Made by a program: the position numbers and the translations under genes. A stretch of 64,000 nt of DNA, taken from contig CP034537.1 of assembly GCA_004000515.1 (NCBI GenBank), positions 1,922,001 to 1,986,000 on the forward strand. The letters run 5' to 3'. Shown piece after piece: positions 9,821 through 17,938 of this stretch. How positions within the stretch are numbered: the stretch's first letter is position 1; every line of letters begins with the position of its first letter. This DNA is from Pseudomonas poae. GTDB taxonomy: Bacteria > Pseudomonadota > Gammaproteobacteria > Pseudomonadales > Pseudomonadaceae. The notes beneath the pieces were generated by a model. That model saw only the letters and a list, made by a program, of their open reading frames with translations. It was not told the origin of the DNA and made no database searches.

Positions 9821-10375
9821 TTACCCCGCGCCAATGGCGAGTTTGACCTGCACCGGGTGTTGCGGGTCGTTGGTCTTGCGCGCGCTTTGCTGCAGGTTCA
9901 CGTGTACGCCAGGCTGGGTCTTGAGCCGTTCGACAAAACGGAACGCATCGCCCAGCGCCTTGGCTTCCAGGTCCAGGTGCAATAACTGCGTCTGGGTGTT
10001 GACCTCCACCCGTGTCAGGGCGATCTCGCGGGACCAGGCCTGGGCCACTGAGTCCATCAGCGCGAAGGGCGTCGCCGATTGTTTGGAGAACGCCGCCAGC
10101 TGCTGTTTTTGTCGAGGCGAGAGGCGGATGGCGGCCTGGATCAACTGCTCCTGCCGGCGTGTCAGTTGGATAAAGTGCTGTTCCAGTTCATCGGTCTGCA
10201 GTTGTTGCTCTTCCATGCGTTGCCAGTGCTGCCAGGTAGTGAACAACAGCCCTGTCGCCAGCAGCCACAGCACCGCCACCAGCGGTCGATGGGGGCTGTT
10301 GGCATGTTGAAAATCAATACCGGGCGCGCGCGGGGTGCTCAGGTGTTGGCGGATGGCTGCGAGGTTGAACTTCAT
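9821..10375 (-). CDS. PilN/GspL-like bitopic membrane protein with coiled coil
   Basis: 184 residues. A short cytoplasmic N-terminus (MKFNLAAIRQHL) is followed by one membrane helix (about residues 31-48), a coiled-coil stretch rich in Gln and Glu (MEEQQLQTDELEQHFIQLTR) and a C-terminal ferredoxin-like domain (LTRVEVNTQTQLLHLDLEAK). This is the layout of PilN and of the periplasmic part of GspL. The ATG overlaps the previous stop (ATGA). It is expected to pair with the PilO-like protein. Family membership is inferred from topology and gene order. Confidence 0.65.
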   Translation of the reverse strand: MKFNLAAIRQHLSTPRAPGIDFQHANSPHRPLVAVLWLLATGLLFTTWQHWQRMEEQQLQTDELEQHFIQLTRRQEQLIQAAIRLSPRQKQQLAAFSKQSATPFALMDSVAQAWSREIALTRVEVNTQTQLLHLDLEAKALGDAFRFVERLKTQPGVHVNLQQSARKTNDPQHPVQVKLAIGAG

Positions 10376-11097
10376 GCGGGCAATTCCTCCAGCCATGGAT
10401 GCAGTGGCCCCAGCCAATCCTCGGTGCGGTGATTGGCAACGATCAGCGTGACAGGGGCCTGCTGTTGCGCGAGCACGTCGGCGGTGAACAGGTTGTCGCT
10501 CAATGCGCTGCCGGGATGCGTAGGCAGCACGCATACCTGATGGGGGATGCCCTGTTGTCGGTAGAGGCAACTGAGGCCTTCCGATTCAGGCACCGCCAGC
10601 ACGCAGTCATCGGGCAATTGCCGCCAGTATTGTTGTGCCACGGCGGTCAGCAGCGGGGTGCAGGTCAGCAGCGGCAGACGGTGCAGCTTGAACAGCTCGC
10701 GCAGGTCTTGCAGCAGGTCCTTTGGGGTGGCGACCGCCAAGCGTGGTTGGCCGAACACGCTATTGGCGACCTGTACCTGCCAGCGCTCTGCATCGATGCC
10801 GGCCTGTTGATGGAAAGTAGCTTCGGCAAAGTTCTGCCAGTCAGCGTGGCTGTACAGGCCCGTTTGCCACGCCAGCATCAGGTAGTGCACATGGGGAAAT
10901 CCGAGCAGCACCGTGGCGCGGTCCAAGAAGCGCAAACGGCCACGGGGTGCTTGCTCCAGCAAGGCCGCGCAGGCACTCAATGGCTCACCCGCTTGCTCGC
11001 CACGCCACACCGTCGCCCCGCGCCAACGTGGGCGTGCCGCCCAGACGGCCCCGCTGCTGTGCAGCCACACCACATGCTCAATAAAGGGAAATGACAC
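10372..11097 (-). CDS. Hypothetical cytoplasmic protein in the PilM/GspL position
   Basis: 241 residues with no membrane segment and no motif I recognise. It lies between the GspE-like ATPase and the PilN-like protein, where type IV pilus operons place PilM and type II systems the cytoplasmic part of GspL. By analogy it may dock the ATPase to the membrane platform. The start is the GTG at 11097 because an AAGGAG site, embedded in the end of gspE, sits at good distance. It overlaps gspE by 20 bases. The middle (WRQLPDDCVLAVPESEGLSC) has the look of an actin-like or GspL cytoplasmic fold, but I would not rely on that. Confidence 0.55.
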   Translation of the reverse strand: MSFPFIEHVVWLHSSGAVWAARPRWRGATVWRGEQAGEPLSACAALLEQAPRGRLRFLDRATVLLGFPHVHYLMLAWQTGLYSHADWQNFAEATFHQQAGIDAERWQVQVANSVFGQPRLAVATPKDLLQDLRELFKLHRLPLLTCTPLLTAVAQQYWRQLPDDCVLAVPESEGLSCLYRQQGIPHQVCVLPTHPGSALSDNLFTADVLAQQQAPVTLIVANHRTEDWLGPLHPWLEELPA

Positions 11098-12718
11098 GGT
11101 GAATCTCCTTGAGCGTGGTGTCGCCTTGTGCGGCGTGGGCCAGGGCAATATCGCGGATGAACACGTGGCCGGCTTCGCGCGCCAGTTCGCGCAAGGTGGA
11201 CGCCGAGCTGCGGTTGAGCAGGCCTTCCTTGATGCTGTCAGTCACGCTGAGCACTTCGGCCAGGGCCAACCGGCCGCGGTAGCCGGTGTGACGACAGGCT
11301 TCGCAGCCTTTACCCACGCGGTAATGACCTTGTTGCAGTTGCGCTTCGGGTACATGGGCAAGGCGGGCAAGTTCCGCGTCTGGCTTGGCATCGACGCCGC
11401 AGTCCGGGCAGATACGCCGTACCAGGCGTTGAGCCACCACGCCGTTGAGTGCCTCAACGAAACTGGCTGGGTCCACGTCCATGTAGGTGAAGCGCTCCAA
11501 CACACTGAATGCGCTGTTGGCGTGCACCGACGACATCACCAAGTGCCCGGTGAGCGCCGCCTGCACCGCGATGCCTGCGGTTTCGCCGTCGCGGATTTCA
11601 CCCACCAGGATCGTGTCTGGGTCGTGGCGCAGGATCGAGCGCAGGCCACGGGCGAAGGTCAGGCCCTTCTTGTCATTCACCGGTATTTGCAGCACACCGG
11701 GCAACTCGTATTCCACCGGGTCTTCGATGGTGATGATCTTTTTCTCGCCGGTGTCGGTCTCCGACAAGGCGGCGTACAAGGTGGTGGATTTGCCGCTGCC
11801 GGTGGGCCCGGTGACCAGCAACATGCCGTAGGGCTCGTTGGCCAGGATGCGTATTCGCGCGATGGTATCGGCGGCCAGGCCGAGGCTTTCCAGGTTCAGG
11901 GATTCGCCCCGTTGCGACTTGTCGAGAATGCGCAGCACCGCATCTTCACCGTGGATGCTGGGCATGATCGACACACGAAAATCCACCTCACGACCCTGGA
12001 TTTTCATCTTGAAACGCCCGTCCTGGGGCACGCGTCGCTCGCCGATATCCAGCTCCGACAACACCTTGATGCGCGACAGTGCCTGCTCGGCCATGTCCAG
12101 GCCATTGGCCTTGCCCATCTTCTGCAAGACACCGTCGATGCGGTACTTGATCTCCAGGCCTTCGGGGTTGGTCTCGACGTGAATATCACTGGCGCGACTC
12201 TGCAATGCATCGAACAGCATGGAGTTGACCAGGCGCACCACTGGGTTGTCGTCGCGGGCGATGCTGCTCAAGGAAATTTCCTGGGCGGCTTGGCTGACAC
12301 GGGCGTTTGCGTCGTCCTCGCCAAACGGTTGCATGACCCGCTGGCTGGCCTCCGCGAGGGCAAGCTGAGCCTTGACCGCGCCCGGCAGGCTCATGGCCAG
12401 GGGCAGTGCGCGCAGGCCGGAAGTGGACTGGATCCAGTGCCGATTGGCCAAGGCAAACGGGTCGCCTAGCACCAGGCAGGTCTGGTCTTGGTAGACCACG
12501 GGCAACACGTTGTGAATCAGTGCCTGGGGCAGTGACAGCACGTCAAAACGCCAATGGTTTTCCAGCAGATGTTTGGGCTCAATGGCGCGCATGCCCAGTG
12601 GCGCGGCGATGGTTGGCAGTTGATCCGGTGCTTTGTCCAGCACCTCCAGCAGGTAGTTGGCCAACGACATCGAGCGCTGTTCTGCCAGTGCTTGCCATTG
12701 CCGTGTCTGCTCGCTCAT
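11078..12718 (-). CDS. gspE: Type II secretion / type IV pilus assembly ATPase (GspE/PilB family)
   Basis: 546 residues. An N-terminal T2SSE_N-like domain is followed by the hexameric ATPase core: Walker A GPTGSGKST (about residue 305), Asp box ITIEDPVEYELPGVLQ, Walker B region ILVGEIRDGETA, His box TGHLVMSSVHANSA, and a four-cysteine zinc module (CPDC and CEAC) near residue 460. All the key residues are present. It should power pseudopilus assembly for this operon. It follows the gspF stop by 4 bases and overlaps the next gene. The cysteine module and length fit extension ATPases (GspE/PilB), not the PilT retraction type. Confidence 0.93.
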   Translation of the reverse strand: MSEQTRQWQALAEQRSMSLANYLLEVLDKAPDQLPTIAAPLGMRAIEPKHLLENHWRFDVLSLPQALIHNVLPVVYQDQTCLVLGDPFALANRHWIQSTSGLRALPLAMSLPGAVKAQLALAEASQRVMQPFGEDDANARVSQAAQEISLSSIARDDNPVVRLVNSMLFDALQSRASDIHVETNPEGLEIKYRIDGVLQKMGKANGLDMAEQALSRIKVLSELDIGERRVPQDGRFKMKIQGREVDFRVSIMPSIHGEDAVLRILDKSQRGESLNLESLGLAADTIARIRILANEPYGMLLVTGPTGSGKSTTLYAALSETDTGEKKIITIEDPVEYELPGVLQIPVNDKKGLTFARGLRSILRHDPDTILVGEIRDGETAGIAVQAALTGHLVMSSVHANSAFSVLERFTYMDVDPASFVEALNGVVAQRLVRRICPDCGVDAKPDAELARLAHVPEAQLQQGHYRVGKGCEACRHTGYRGRLALAEVLSVTDSIKEGLLNRSSASTLRELAREAGHVFIRDIALAHAAQGDTTLKEIHRVISLY

Positions 12719-12722
12719 GGCG

Positions 12723-13905
12723 TTACCCCTGTATGGACCCGGCCAGTTCAAAGATCGGCATGTACAGCATGAACACGATCAGGCCGATCAGGCCGCCCAC
12801 CACCAGCATCAGTATCGGCTCGAAGACCTTGCTGAACAGCTCGATGGCGCGTTCCAGCGCTTCATCGTGAAACTGCGCAATACGCTCGCACATCGCCGCC
12901 AACTCGCCGCTTTGCTCGCCCACGCGCAGCAGGCGCTCGGCGACGGCGGTGGTCAGTTGGTGACGCGCCAGGGACGTGGACAACGGCTGTCCGGCCCTTA
13001 TGTCGGACATGGCGTGGCGCAGATCGCCTTGGCGCTCGAGGGGCAGCAGCGCGCCGGACAGCTCCACGGCAGTGACGACCGGCATGCCGCCCATCAACAA
13101 CATGCCGGCGGTGCGATAAAAGCGCGCGAGGATAAACAGCGTGCGTTGAGCGCCCAGGCTGGGAATTTTCCAGAACAGGTTGGCGACCTGGCGCTTGAAG
13201 GCGGCGCTGCGAAAGAGCACGACCAGCGCGGCGATTGCTACCGCCATGCCGATCAGCAGCTCGGTGCCTCGCGTGTCTACCAGCGCGCCCCACCACACCA
13301 TGAAGCGTGCGGTAGCAGGCAGGTCGGCGACCGAGTCGAACACCGAAGCGAAGCGTGGAATCACAAAAACAGCAGGAACAGCAGGATCAGCGCACCCACG
13401 CTCAACACCACCAAGGGGTACATCAGTGCGCCGCTCACGCGTTTTTCACGGTCTCCAAGTGCGCTTCAAAATGGTGATAACGACGCAGGGCTACGGCCAG
13501 TTGGCCGCTGTGCTCCGAGGACGCCACGGTGGCGACCAACAGCTCAGGAAACGTCTGTGGCTTGAGCTGCATCGCCTTGGACAATGAGTTGCCTTCGTAC
13601 ATCGAAGCGAGCAAGTCGCTCATGACTTGGCGGTTGATGCCCGGCGGTGCTTTATCGCGCAGGGTCTCCACGGCTTCTACCAGCACCAGGCCGGCGTCGA
13701 GCAACACCACCAATTCCTGGATAAACAGGCCGAGGGCAAATTTTGCGCGACGACTGGGCAATGTTAGTTGGCGTCGGGCCTTGAGCGAGATGACTTGGGC
13801 GCCATCGGCTTGCAGTTGTTGGCGAGCCTGAGCCACGTCGAGGGCTTGCAGGCGCAGGGTCTGCAAATGGCCGTCACGGATGATGCGGGCATCGATGTCG
13901 ATCAT
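12723..13905 (-). CDS. gspF: Type II secretion inner-membrane platform protein GspF; two frameshifts
   Basis: Two single-base losses (plus-strand runs TTTTT at 13442-13446 and AAAAA at 13365-13369) split a 394-residue GspF/PilC protein. After repair it has the expected two T2SSF repeats: the first carries FIQELVVLLDAGLVLVEAVE and the second FYRTAGMLLMGGMPVVTAVE, each followed by membrane segments (LMYPLVVLSVGALILLFLLF and the C-terminal LMLVVGGLIGLIVFMLYMPI). It is the polytopic base on which GspE acts. It starts 3 bases before the end of the lytic transglycosylase gene, so they overlap. Both breaks are in homopolymers and I treat them as sequencing error. Confidence 0.87.
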
Positions 13906-14366
13906 GGGGTTTGCCTGGCCAGTTGTTGCCGTTGTTGCAACAACACGCCGTAGTAGCGCCAAACCGCCAACGCATAGCGTGCACGGCGCTCATCGCGGCC
14001 GGGTTTGCCCCCGGCGTTATAGGCGCCGACGGCCTGCCAGCCGTAGCCCTTCTCTTGGATGAACCCGGCAAGGATCCACGCACCGACCATTACGCTGGTG
14101 CACGGCTGAGCCAGCAGGTGCTGCTCGGTGATGCCGAAGCGTGCCAACGCGGGCAAGTGGCGGCTGTTGATCTGCATCAGGCCGATGTCCTGGGTGCCGT
14201 CGCCGTTGATATTGCGTGCGTTGGGGTTGAGGTTGGATTCGACCTTGGCGATCGCATACAGCAACAGCGGGTCGACGTGGTAGCGGCTGGCCGCCAGTTG
14301 CCAACAGTTGGCCTGGGCGGTGCCCGTGAGGCACAGCAGGGTCAGGGCAATCCGTAGGGTGTGCAT
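13902..14366 (-). CDS. Lytic transglycosylase, SLT family (IagB-like)
   Basis: 154 residues with a Sec signal peptide (cleavage near AQA|N, residue 19) and an SLT domain. It has the catalytic glutamate in AKVESNLNP, the GLMQINSRHLPAL motif and the AYNAGG motif. It is the size of IagB/PilT-type peptidoglycan lyases that open the wall for secretion machines and pili. Its place inside the operon, one base after gspG and overlapping gspF, suggests it makes room for the periplasmic parts of this apparatus. C23-C89-type cysteines (NCWQ, QPCTS) suggest a disulfide. Confidence 0.85.
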   Translation of the reverse strand: MHTLRIALTLLCLTGTAQANCWQLAASRYHVDPLLLYAIAKVESNLNPNARNINGDGTQDIGLMQINSRHLPALARFGITEQHLLAQPCTSVMVGAWILAGFIQEKGYGWQAVGAYNAGGKPGRDERRARYALAVWRYYGVLLQQRQQLARQTP

Positions 14367-14367
14367 G

Positions 14368-14799
14368 TCACAGGCCGTACACGATGTCGGCGTAGGTGTT
14401 CACACCACCGGCTTTGCCATCGCGGCCCAGCGAGATGATTTCCACATCGTTGGGCGGTGTGCCGGGGTTCTTGTACAGGTACGGGTTGCCCCAGGGGTCT
14501 GGTGGCAGCGTCTTCAAATAGGGCCCTTGCCAATTGCCCGCGTTGGCGGGGCGGGTAGTCAGTGCGTTGAGGCCGAGGGTTTCGTCGGGGTAGTTGCCGT
14601 TGTCGAGACGGAACTGATTCAAGGCGTCGGCGAGGGACTTCATCTGGCCTTGGGCGGTCTGGACTTTGGCCAGTTCCAGGCGATCGAACATCTTCGGGCC
14701 GACGTAGCCGGCGAGGAGGGCGATGATCAGCAGGACGACCAGCAGTTCCAACAGCGTGAAGCCGCGTAGGGGGCTGTGGATAAGCGAACGATTGCGCAT
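14368..14799 (-). CDS. gspG: Major pseudopilin GspG
   Basis: 143 residues. The prepilin leader MRNRSLIHSPLRG is followed by FTLLELLVVLLIIALLAGYV with Glu at +5, the mark of prepilin peptidase processing. The C-terminal domain has the GspG calcium-loop features (PPDPWGNPYLYKNPG, SLGRDGKAGG) and ends in YADIVYGL. Size and domain make it the major pseudopilin of a type II system. No prepilin peptidase lies in the window, so processing must use one encoded elsewhere. The ATG at 14799 is taken; a TTG 24 bases upstream is possible but needs no extra leader. Confidence 0.92.
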   Translation of the reverse strand: MRNRSLIHSPLRGFTLLELLVVLLIIALLAGYVGPKMFDRLELAKVQTAQGQMKSLADALNQFRLDNGNYPDETLGLNALTTRPANAGNWQGPYLKTLPPDPWGNPYLYKNPGTPPNDVEIISLGRDGKAGGVNTYADIVYGL

Positions 14800-14852
14800 G
14801 GAGATACCCTGTGGGAGTGCCAAGGTACGGCGGTTGTGTGTAACTCTCCCGG

Positions 14853-14871
14853 CCCGCGTTTTTTACGCGGG
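14853..14871. other. Short hairpin upstream of gspG
   Basis: CCCGCG and CGCGGG form a 6-bp stem with a TTTTTTA loop. It lies in the leader between the LPMO and gspG, about 55 bases before the gspG start. Confidence 0.5.
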
Positions 14872-14920
14872 CACCGCCGGTAGGACTGCGTTGTACTTCT
14901 TCAACTGTAGCGTTGTCGTG

Positions 14921-14946
14921 TATAGGGCGCGGTGAGGCGCCCTATA
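14921..14946. other. Perfect 10-bp hairpin between LPMO and gspG
   Basis: TATAGGGCGC, a 6-base loop, then GCGCCCTATA. It lies about 47 bases past the LPMO stop on the minus strand and has no T tract, so it looks more like an RNA-stabilising or processing hairpin than a strong terminator. Confidence 0.55.
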
Positions 14947-14992
14947 ACGTTTGGCTCTGACATTTATTGGATTAACGAATATACCCAGTGGG

Positions 14993-16519
14993 CTACTGGA
15001 CCTCGTCCCATGCTTGCTCCCAGGCAGTGCCTGAACCGGGCGCATAAGCCCATGCCGCACCCGCACACCACGCGGTATAAGGGTGAGGTTTGCACTTATA
15101 GTTTTTACCGTTGTTGCTCACGACATCTCCATCTTTATAAGGAGTGCCCTCTTTATAAGCCGGATGATCCCCGCCGCCGCCCGCAGGCGTTACCGTAAAA
15201 TCAAACTCCGCTTGGCTGGTTTTTCCATTTTTTGATCACGAATATTAAGTCGCGCTTTGAAGGGGGTTGATTGGGTGACGGTGGGTGCTTTCCCGCTCGC
15301 TGTACTGTTACCTTGTGAGCCGACCAATCCTGGGATAGCCCATTGATAAAGCAGTGGTCCGTTGCTACCGGATGAAGCCGTGCCATTGAACGTGAAGGAG
15401 TCTCCCGACTTTATCGATGTTGGTCCCGTGATTCGTGCTACGGGTGGAGCCGGGTTCACTGGGCCGGTGCCCCCCCTTCAATAATCGACATTGCTTGGGA
15501 GTAACCTTCTTGTTTAACAAATGTGGAGTTAAGAAGTGCATCGACATCATTGAAAGTAACGATATCGTTTTCCAGTTCACCGATCTCGGCATCCGTTGCA
15601 TTCACCTTGCTCGCCAGCTCCTTCCCCCACTTACCTGGAGGCAGATTGGATTGGGTAATGAGAAGCTCGATATCGACAATTTCGCTAACTTTACTGTCCC
15701 TGCCGAAAATCCGGTAGTGCACAGCATCGCCAGGTTTAAGGGCTTGCATGTCAGGCTTAATGAACTGACCTAAGTTGTAGCGTTTACTCGGTACGCTATT
15801 GCCCTTGAAATTCACATCTGAGCAACCGATAAAAAACTCACCATGCGGGTCGCTCCTGACCCAGATGGTAACGATCAAGCCATTTCCCAAGAGTCCACTT
15901 GGGATTGTTCTCACAATCTCAAAGTATCCCCAGGCCCCCGAGATTTTTGGTGGGTTATTGGGGGATAGACGGTTTTGGCAACGGTGAGTAATTCGGGTTG
16001 TGCTAAAGGCGTCAGATCGCTCCATTTGAGCGTGTCAGTAGCGCTGTTGAAGCCAGCTCTCGTTGTAAATGCATAGAACGTACTGGGCACATGAGGGGCT
16101 GTACCGATGAGGCGCATCGTCAGGGGTTGCCCAGGGGTGACATCGGTTTTTGTCCAATCGGGCAAAGGGAGGTCCAAACTGGCCTTTTTCGGATCATTCG
16201 CGGAGCATATCTGACCATCTTTAATGATTGCCTTGATCTGATCCAGCGTTGGATTATCAATCAACGGAATGTGCGCAACCTCATTCCACTGTTGTGCGGG
16301 ATATACTTTTTCCGCATCGGTATTAAATATTTTTGCCGACTCTCGGCAACCTTTATCAAGGATCGGTGGCTGCCAGTAACCTCCGGTAACTTGGCAGTTC
16401 ACTGCGCGCGTCTGCGGGAAGTCTAATGCGCCATGGGCCCAGACCAGCGCGGGCGCCAGTAATACTGCCGCCAACACCCACTTAAACAAATGCTCCGTAT
16501 ATCGCTGTAAATTATTCAT
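14993..16519 (-). CDS. Secreted lytic polysaccharide monooxygenase (AA10) with PKD-like and CBM5/12-like domains; three frameshifts
   Basis: Three single-base losses (plus-strand runs at 15960-15964, 15470-15476 and about 15220-15233) split a 509-residue protein. The signal peptide ends at VWA, so the mature protein begins HGALDFPQTRAVNC. The N-terminal His is the first ligand of the copper histidine brace, and APHVPSTFYAF likely holds the second His. After the AA10 domain (to about residue 210) and a linker region comes a PKD-like domain (ARITGPTSIKSGDSFTFNG). The C-terminal module (GTPYKDGDVVSNNGKNYKCK, ending EQAWDEVQ) has the CBM5/12 chitin-binding pattern. It probably oxidises chitin or a related polymer outside the cell. 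It lies inside the secretion operon between pseudopilin genes and is clearly AT-richer than its neighbours, which suggests separate acquisition. Confidence 0.85.
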
Positions 16520-16583
16520 GCTCTAGTCCACCTTCAATTCAGATAAACAAGTTCCGAACTGCTGGAACGATCAGTGTGATTAT

Positions 16584-17099
16584 TCAATTGGCATCATGGG
16601 TCAGCTGATCTCCCTTGGGACCGGTGCGGGTTGCAGGATTACTCTGTACAGAGCCATACAGAAACACCCACCCTTGATAACTACCTTGCCCTGTAAAACT
16701 TTGGTTGCTGGCTATGAAGTTGCCTTGTTTAAACGGCGTGCCCTTGGCCTTGCTGAACACGCCCATGATGGTTTCGCCGGGGCCTTCAACCACACCCCAT
16801 TCGGCGGTGCCGGTGAGCGGGTCGTCGTAGGCCCGACGCAGGTAGCGTTTGATCGTCGGTTGGCGGCCGTCTAGCACCAGGTCATCGAGGGACTTGGGAA
16901 AGGTGTTGCCCTCCCGGTAATACAACCCAATCGCCCGGCGGATTTCATTGCCGCGTGCCAACAACTCCTGCTCGCGCTCGCGCTGCAACACGCTGGACCA
17001 CAGCGTGCCCACTTCCATCAGCATTACGGCCACCACGGCCACCGTCACCAACATGCCCATGAACACCGAGCCTTGCTGGCGTTGCTTACCAGTCGGCAT
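16584..17099 (-). CDS. Atypical pseudopilin-like protein
   Basis: 171 residues. The leader MPTGKQRQQG is followed by SVFMGMLVTVAVVAVMLMEV, so the hydrophobic N-terminal helix and the G before the cut are present but the usual FTLIE is replaced and the +5 Glu is missing. The C-terminal part (EIRRAIGLYYREGNTFPKSL; RAYDDPLTGTAEWGVV) is clearly of the GspG-like pseudopilin fold. A missing Glu5 is typical of GspK-type tip pseudopilins, although this protein is shorter than GspK. It overlaps the previous gene by 14 bases. It is probably a minor or priming subunit. Confidence 0.75.
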   Translation of the reverse strand: MPTGKQRQQGSVFMGMLVTVAVVAVMLMEVGTLWSSVLQREREQELLARGNEIRRAIGLYYREGNTFPKSLDDLVLDGRQPTIKRYLRRAYDDPLTGTAEWGVVEGPGETIMGVFSKAKGTPFKQGNFIASNQSFTGQGSYQGWVFLYGSVQSNPATRTGPKGDQLTHDAN

Positions 17100-17466
17100 A
17101 GGTGCTCCCGTCTTTCGCAGTGCCGGGAGCGCCGCTGCGCACATCGCCCAGGCCTTGTTCGTCGGAGGGTTGCAGTTGCCAGGTGTCGCGTTTACCAGTC
17201 ACCGGATCCACCGGGATTTCCCGCAGGTAGCGGCGGTCCACCAGGGCTTGCAGGGAGTCGGGGTTAGTGCCGTGGTCTTCGCGAAATTGATCCAGCGCCT
17301 GGCGGATGGACGACAGGTTATGGCGCAGCACGGTTTCCTGGGCCTTGGCGTGCTGGCGGAAATATTGGGGGGTCACCAAGGTCATGAGGGTGGCGATAAT
17401 CGCCATGACCACCAGCAACTCGATCAGGGTAAAACCCTGGTTACCACTGGCTGTATGACGTTCCAT
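17086..17466 (-). CDS. GspG-like pseudopilin 2
   Basis: 126 residues. The leader MERHTASGNQG is followed by FTLIELLVVMAIIATLMTLV with Glu5, a canonical prepilin peptidase site. The periplasmic part (LSSIRQALDQFREDHGTNPD; REIPVDPVTGKRDTWQL) is of GspG/H type and ends DGSTYADW. It overlaps the first pseudopilin gene by 26 bases. It may be a minor pseudopilin; the operon already has a clear GspG downstream. Confidence 0.85.
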   Translation of the reverse strand: MERHTASGNQGFTLIELLVVMAIIATLMTLVTPQYFRQHAKAQETVLRHNLSSIRQALDQFREDHGTNPDSLQALVDRRYLREIPVDPVTGKRDTWQLQPSDEQGLGDVRSGAPGTAKDGSTYADW

Positions 17467-17938
17467 TCAAACTCTCCCGGGTGCTGCGGGATGAAACGTC
17501 AAATACATCTTCTCCCTCTTGTGGGTTATCAGCGGTGCTTTTGTAGCTGCGCAGTTGCCAGGTTTTTTCAGGCGCAAGTTCGGGGCACTCGCACACAGGG
17601 TCGCGGGGAATACGGCGCAGGAAATAGAGTTTGTTGCCTTGCAGGTTGGTTTTGTCTGTGACCCCTTCAACCAACACTTGCAGGGTGGGCGGATAACCAC
17701 TTGCGCTGAGGCTTTTTTCAACACGCCCGTCGTCAGTGGCTTCTTTGTAGGAGTCGATCGCGCGCCGTATTTCCCGCAACGAGCGTTGCAAGTCGAGTTC
17801 CCGGTCGCGTTTACCCATCAGTGCCGTCAGCGGATAAGCCACTGTCGCGAGCGTGGCCAGCAGGGCCAGCGTCAGTAGTAATTCAATCAGCGTAAAACCT
17901 TTGGCGCAGTGATGGCTGGGGTTGCCCTGCCACGTCAC
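17441..17938 (-). CDS. GspG-like pseudopilin 1, first gene of the secretion operon
   Basis: 165 residues. The leader MTWQGNPSHHCAKG is followed by FTLIELLLTLALLATLATVA with Glu5. The periplasmic domain has the same plan as the next two proteins (SLREIRRAIDSYKEATDDGR; FLRRIPRDPVCECPELAPEK; end GTSYSQW) plus a CEC pair. The start is GTG at 17938, chosen because CAGGAGA lies 8 bases upstream. No minus-strand gene lies ahead of it for more than 800 bases, so the operon promoter should be in 17939-18100. Confidence 0.85.
   Translation of the reverse strand: MTWQGNPSHHCAKGFTLIELLLTLALLATLATVAYPLTALMGKRDRELDLQRSLREIRRAIDSYKEATDDGRVEKSLSASGYPPTLQVLVEGVTDKTNLQGNKLYFLRRIPRDPVCECPELAPEKTWQLRSYKSTADNPQEGEDVFDVSSRSTRESLNGTSYSQW

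Noticed and set aside
9622..9834. A separate 70-residue membrane protein before the PilO-like gene
   Set aside because: It is the N-terminus of the PilO-like protein split by one extra base.
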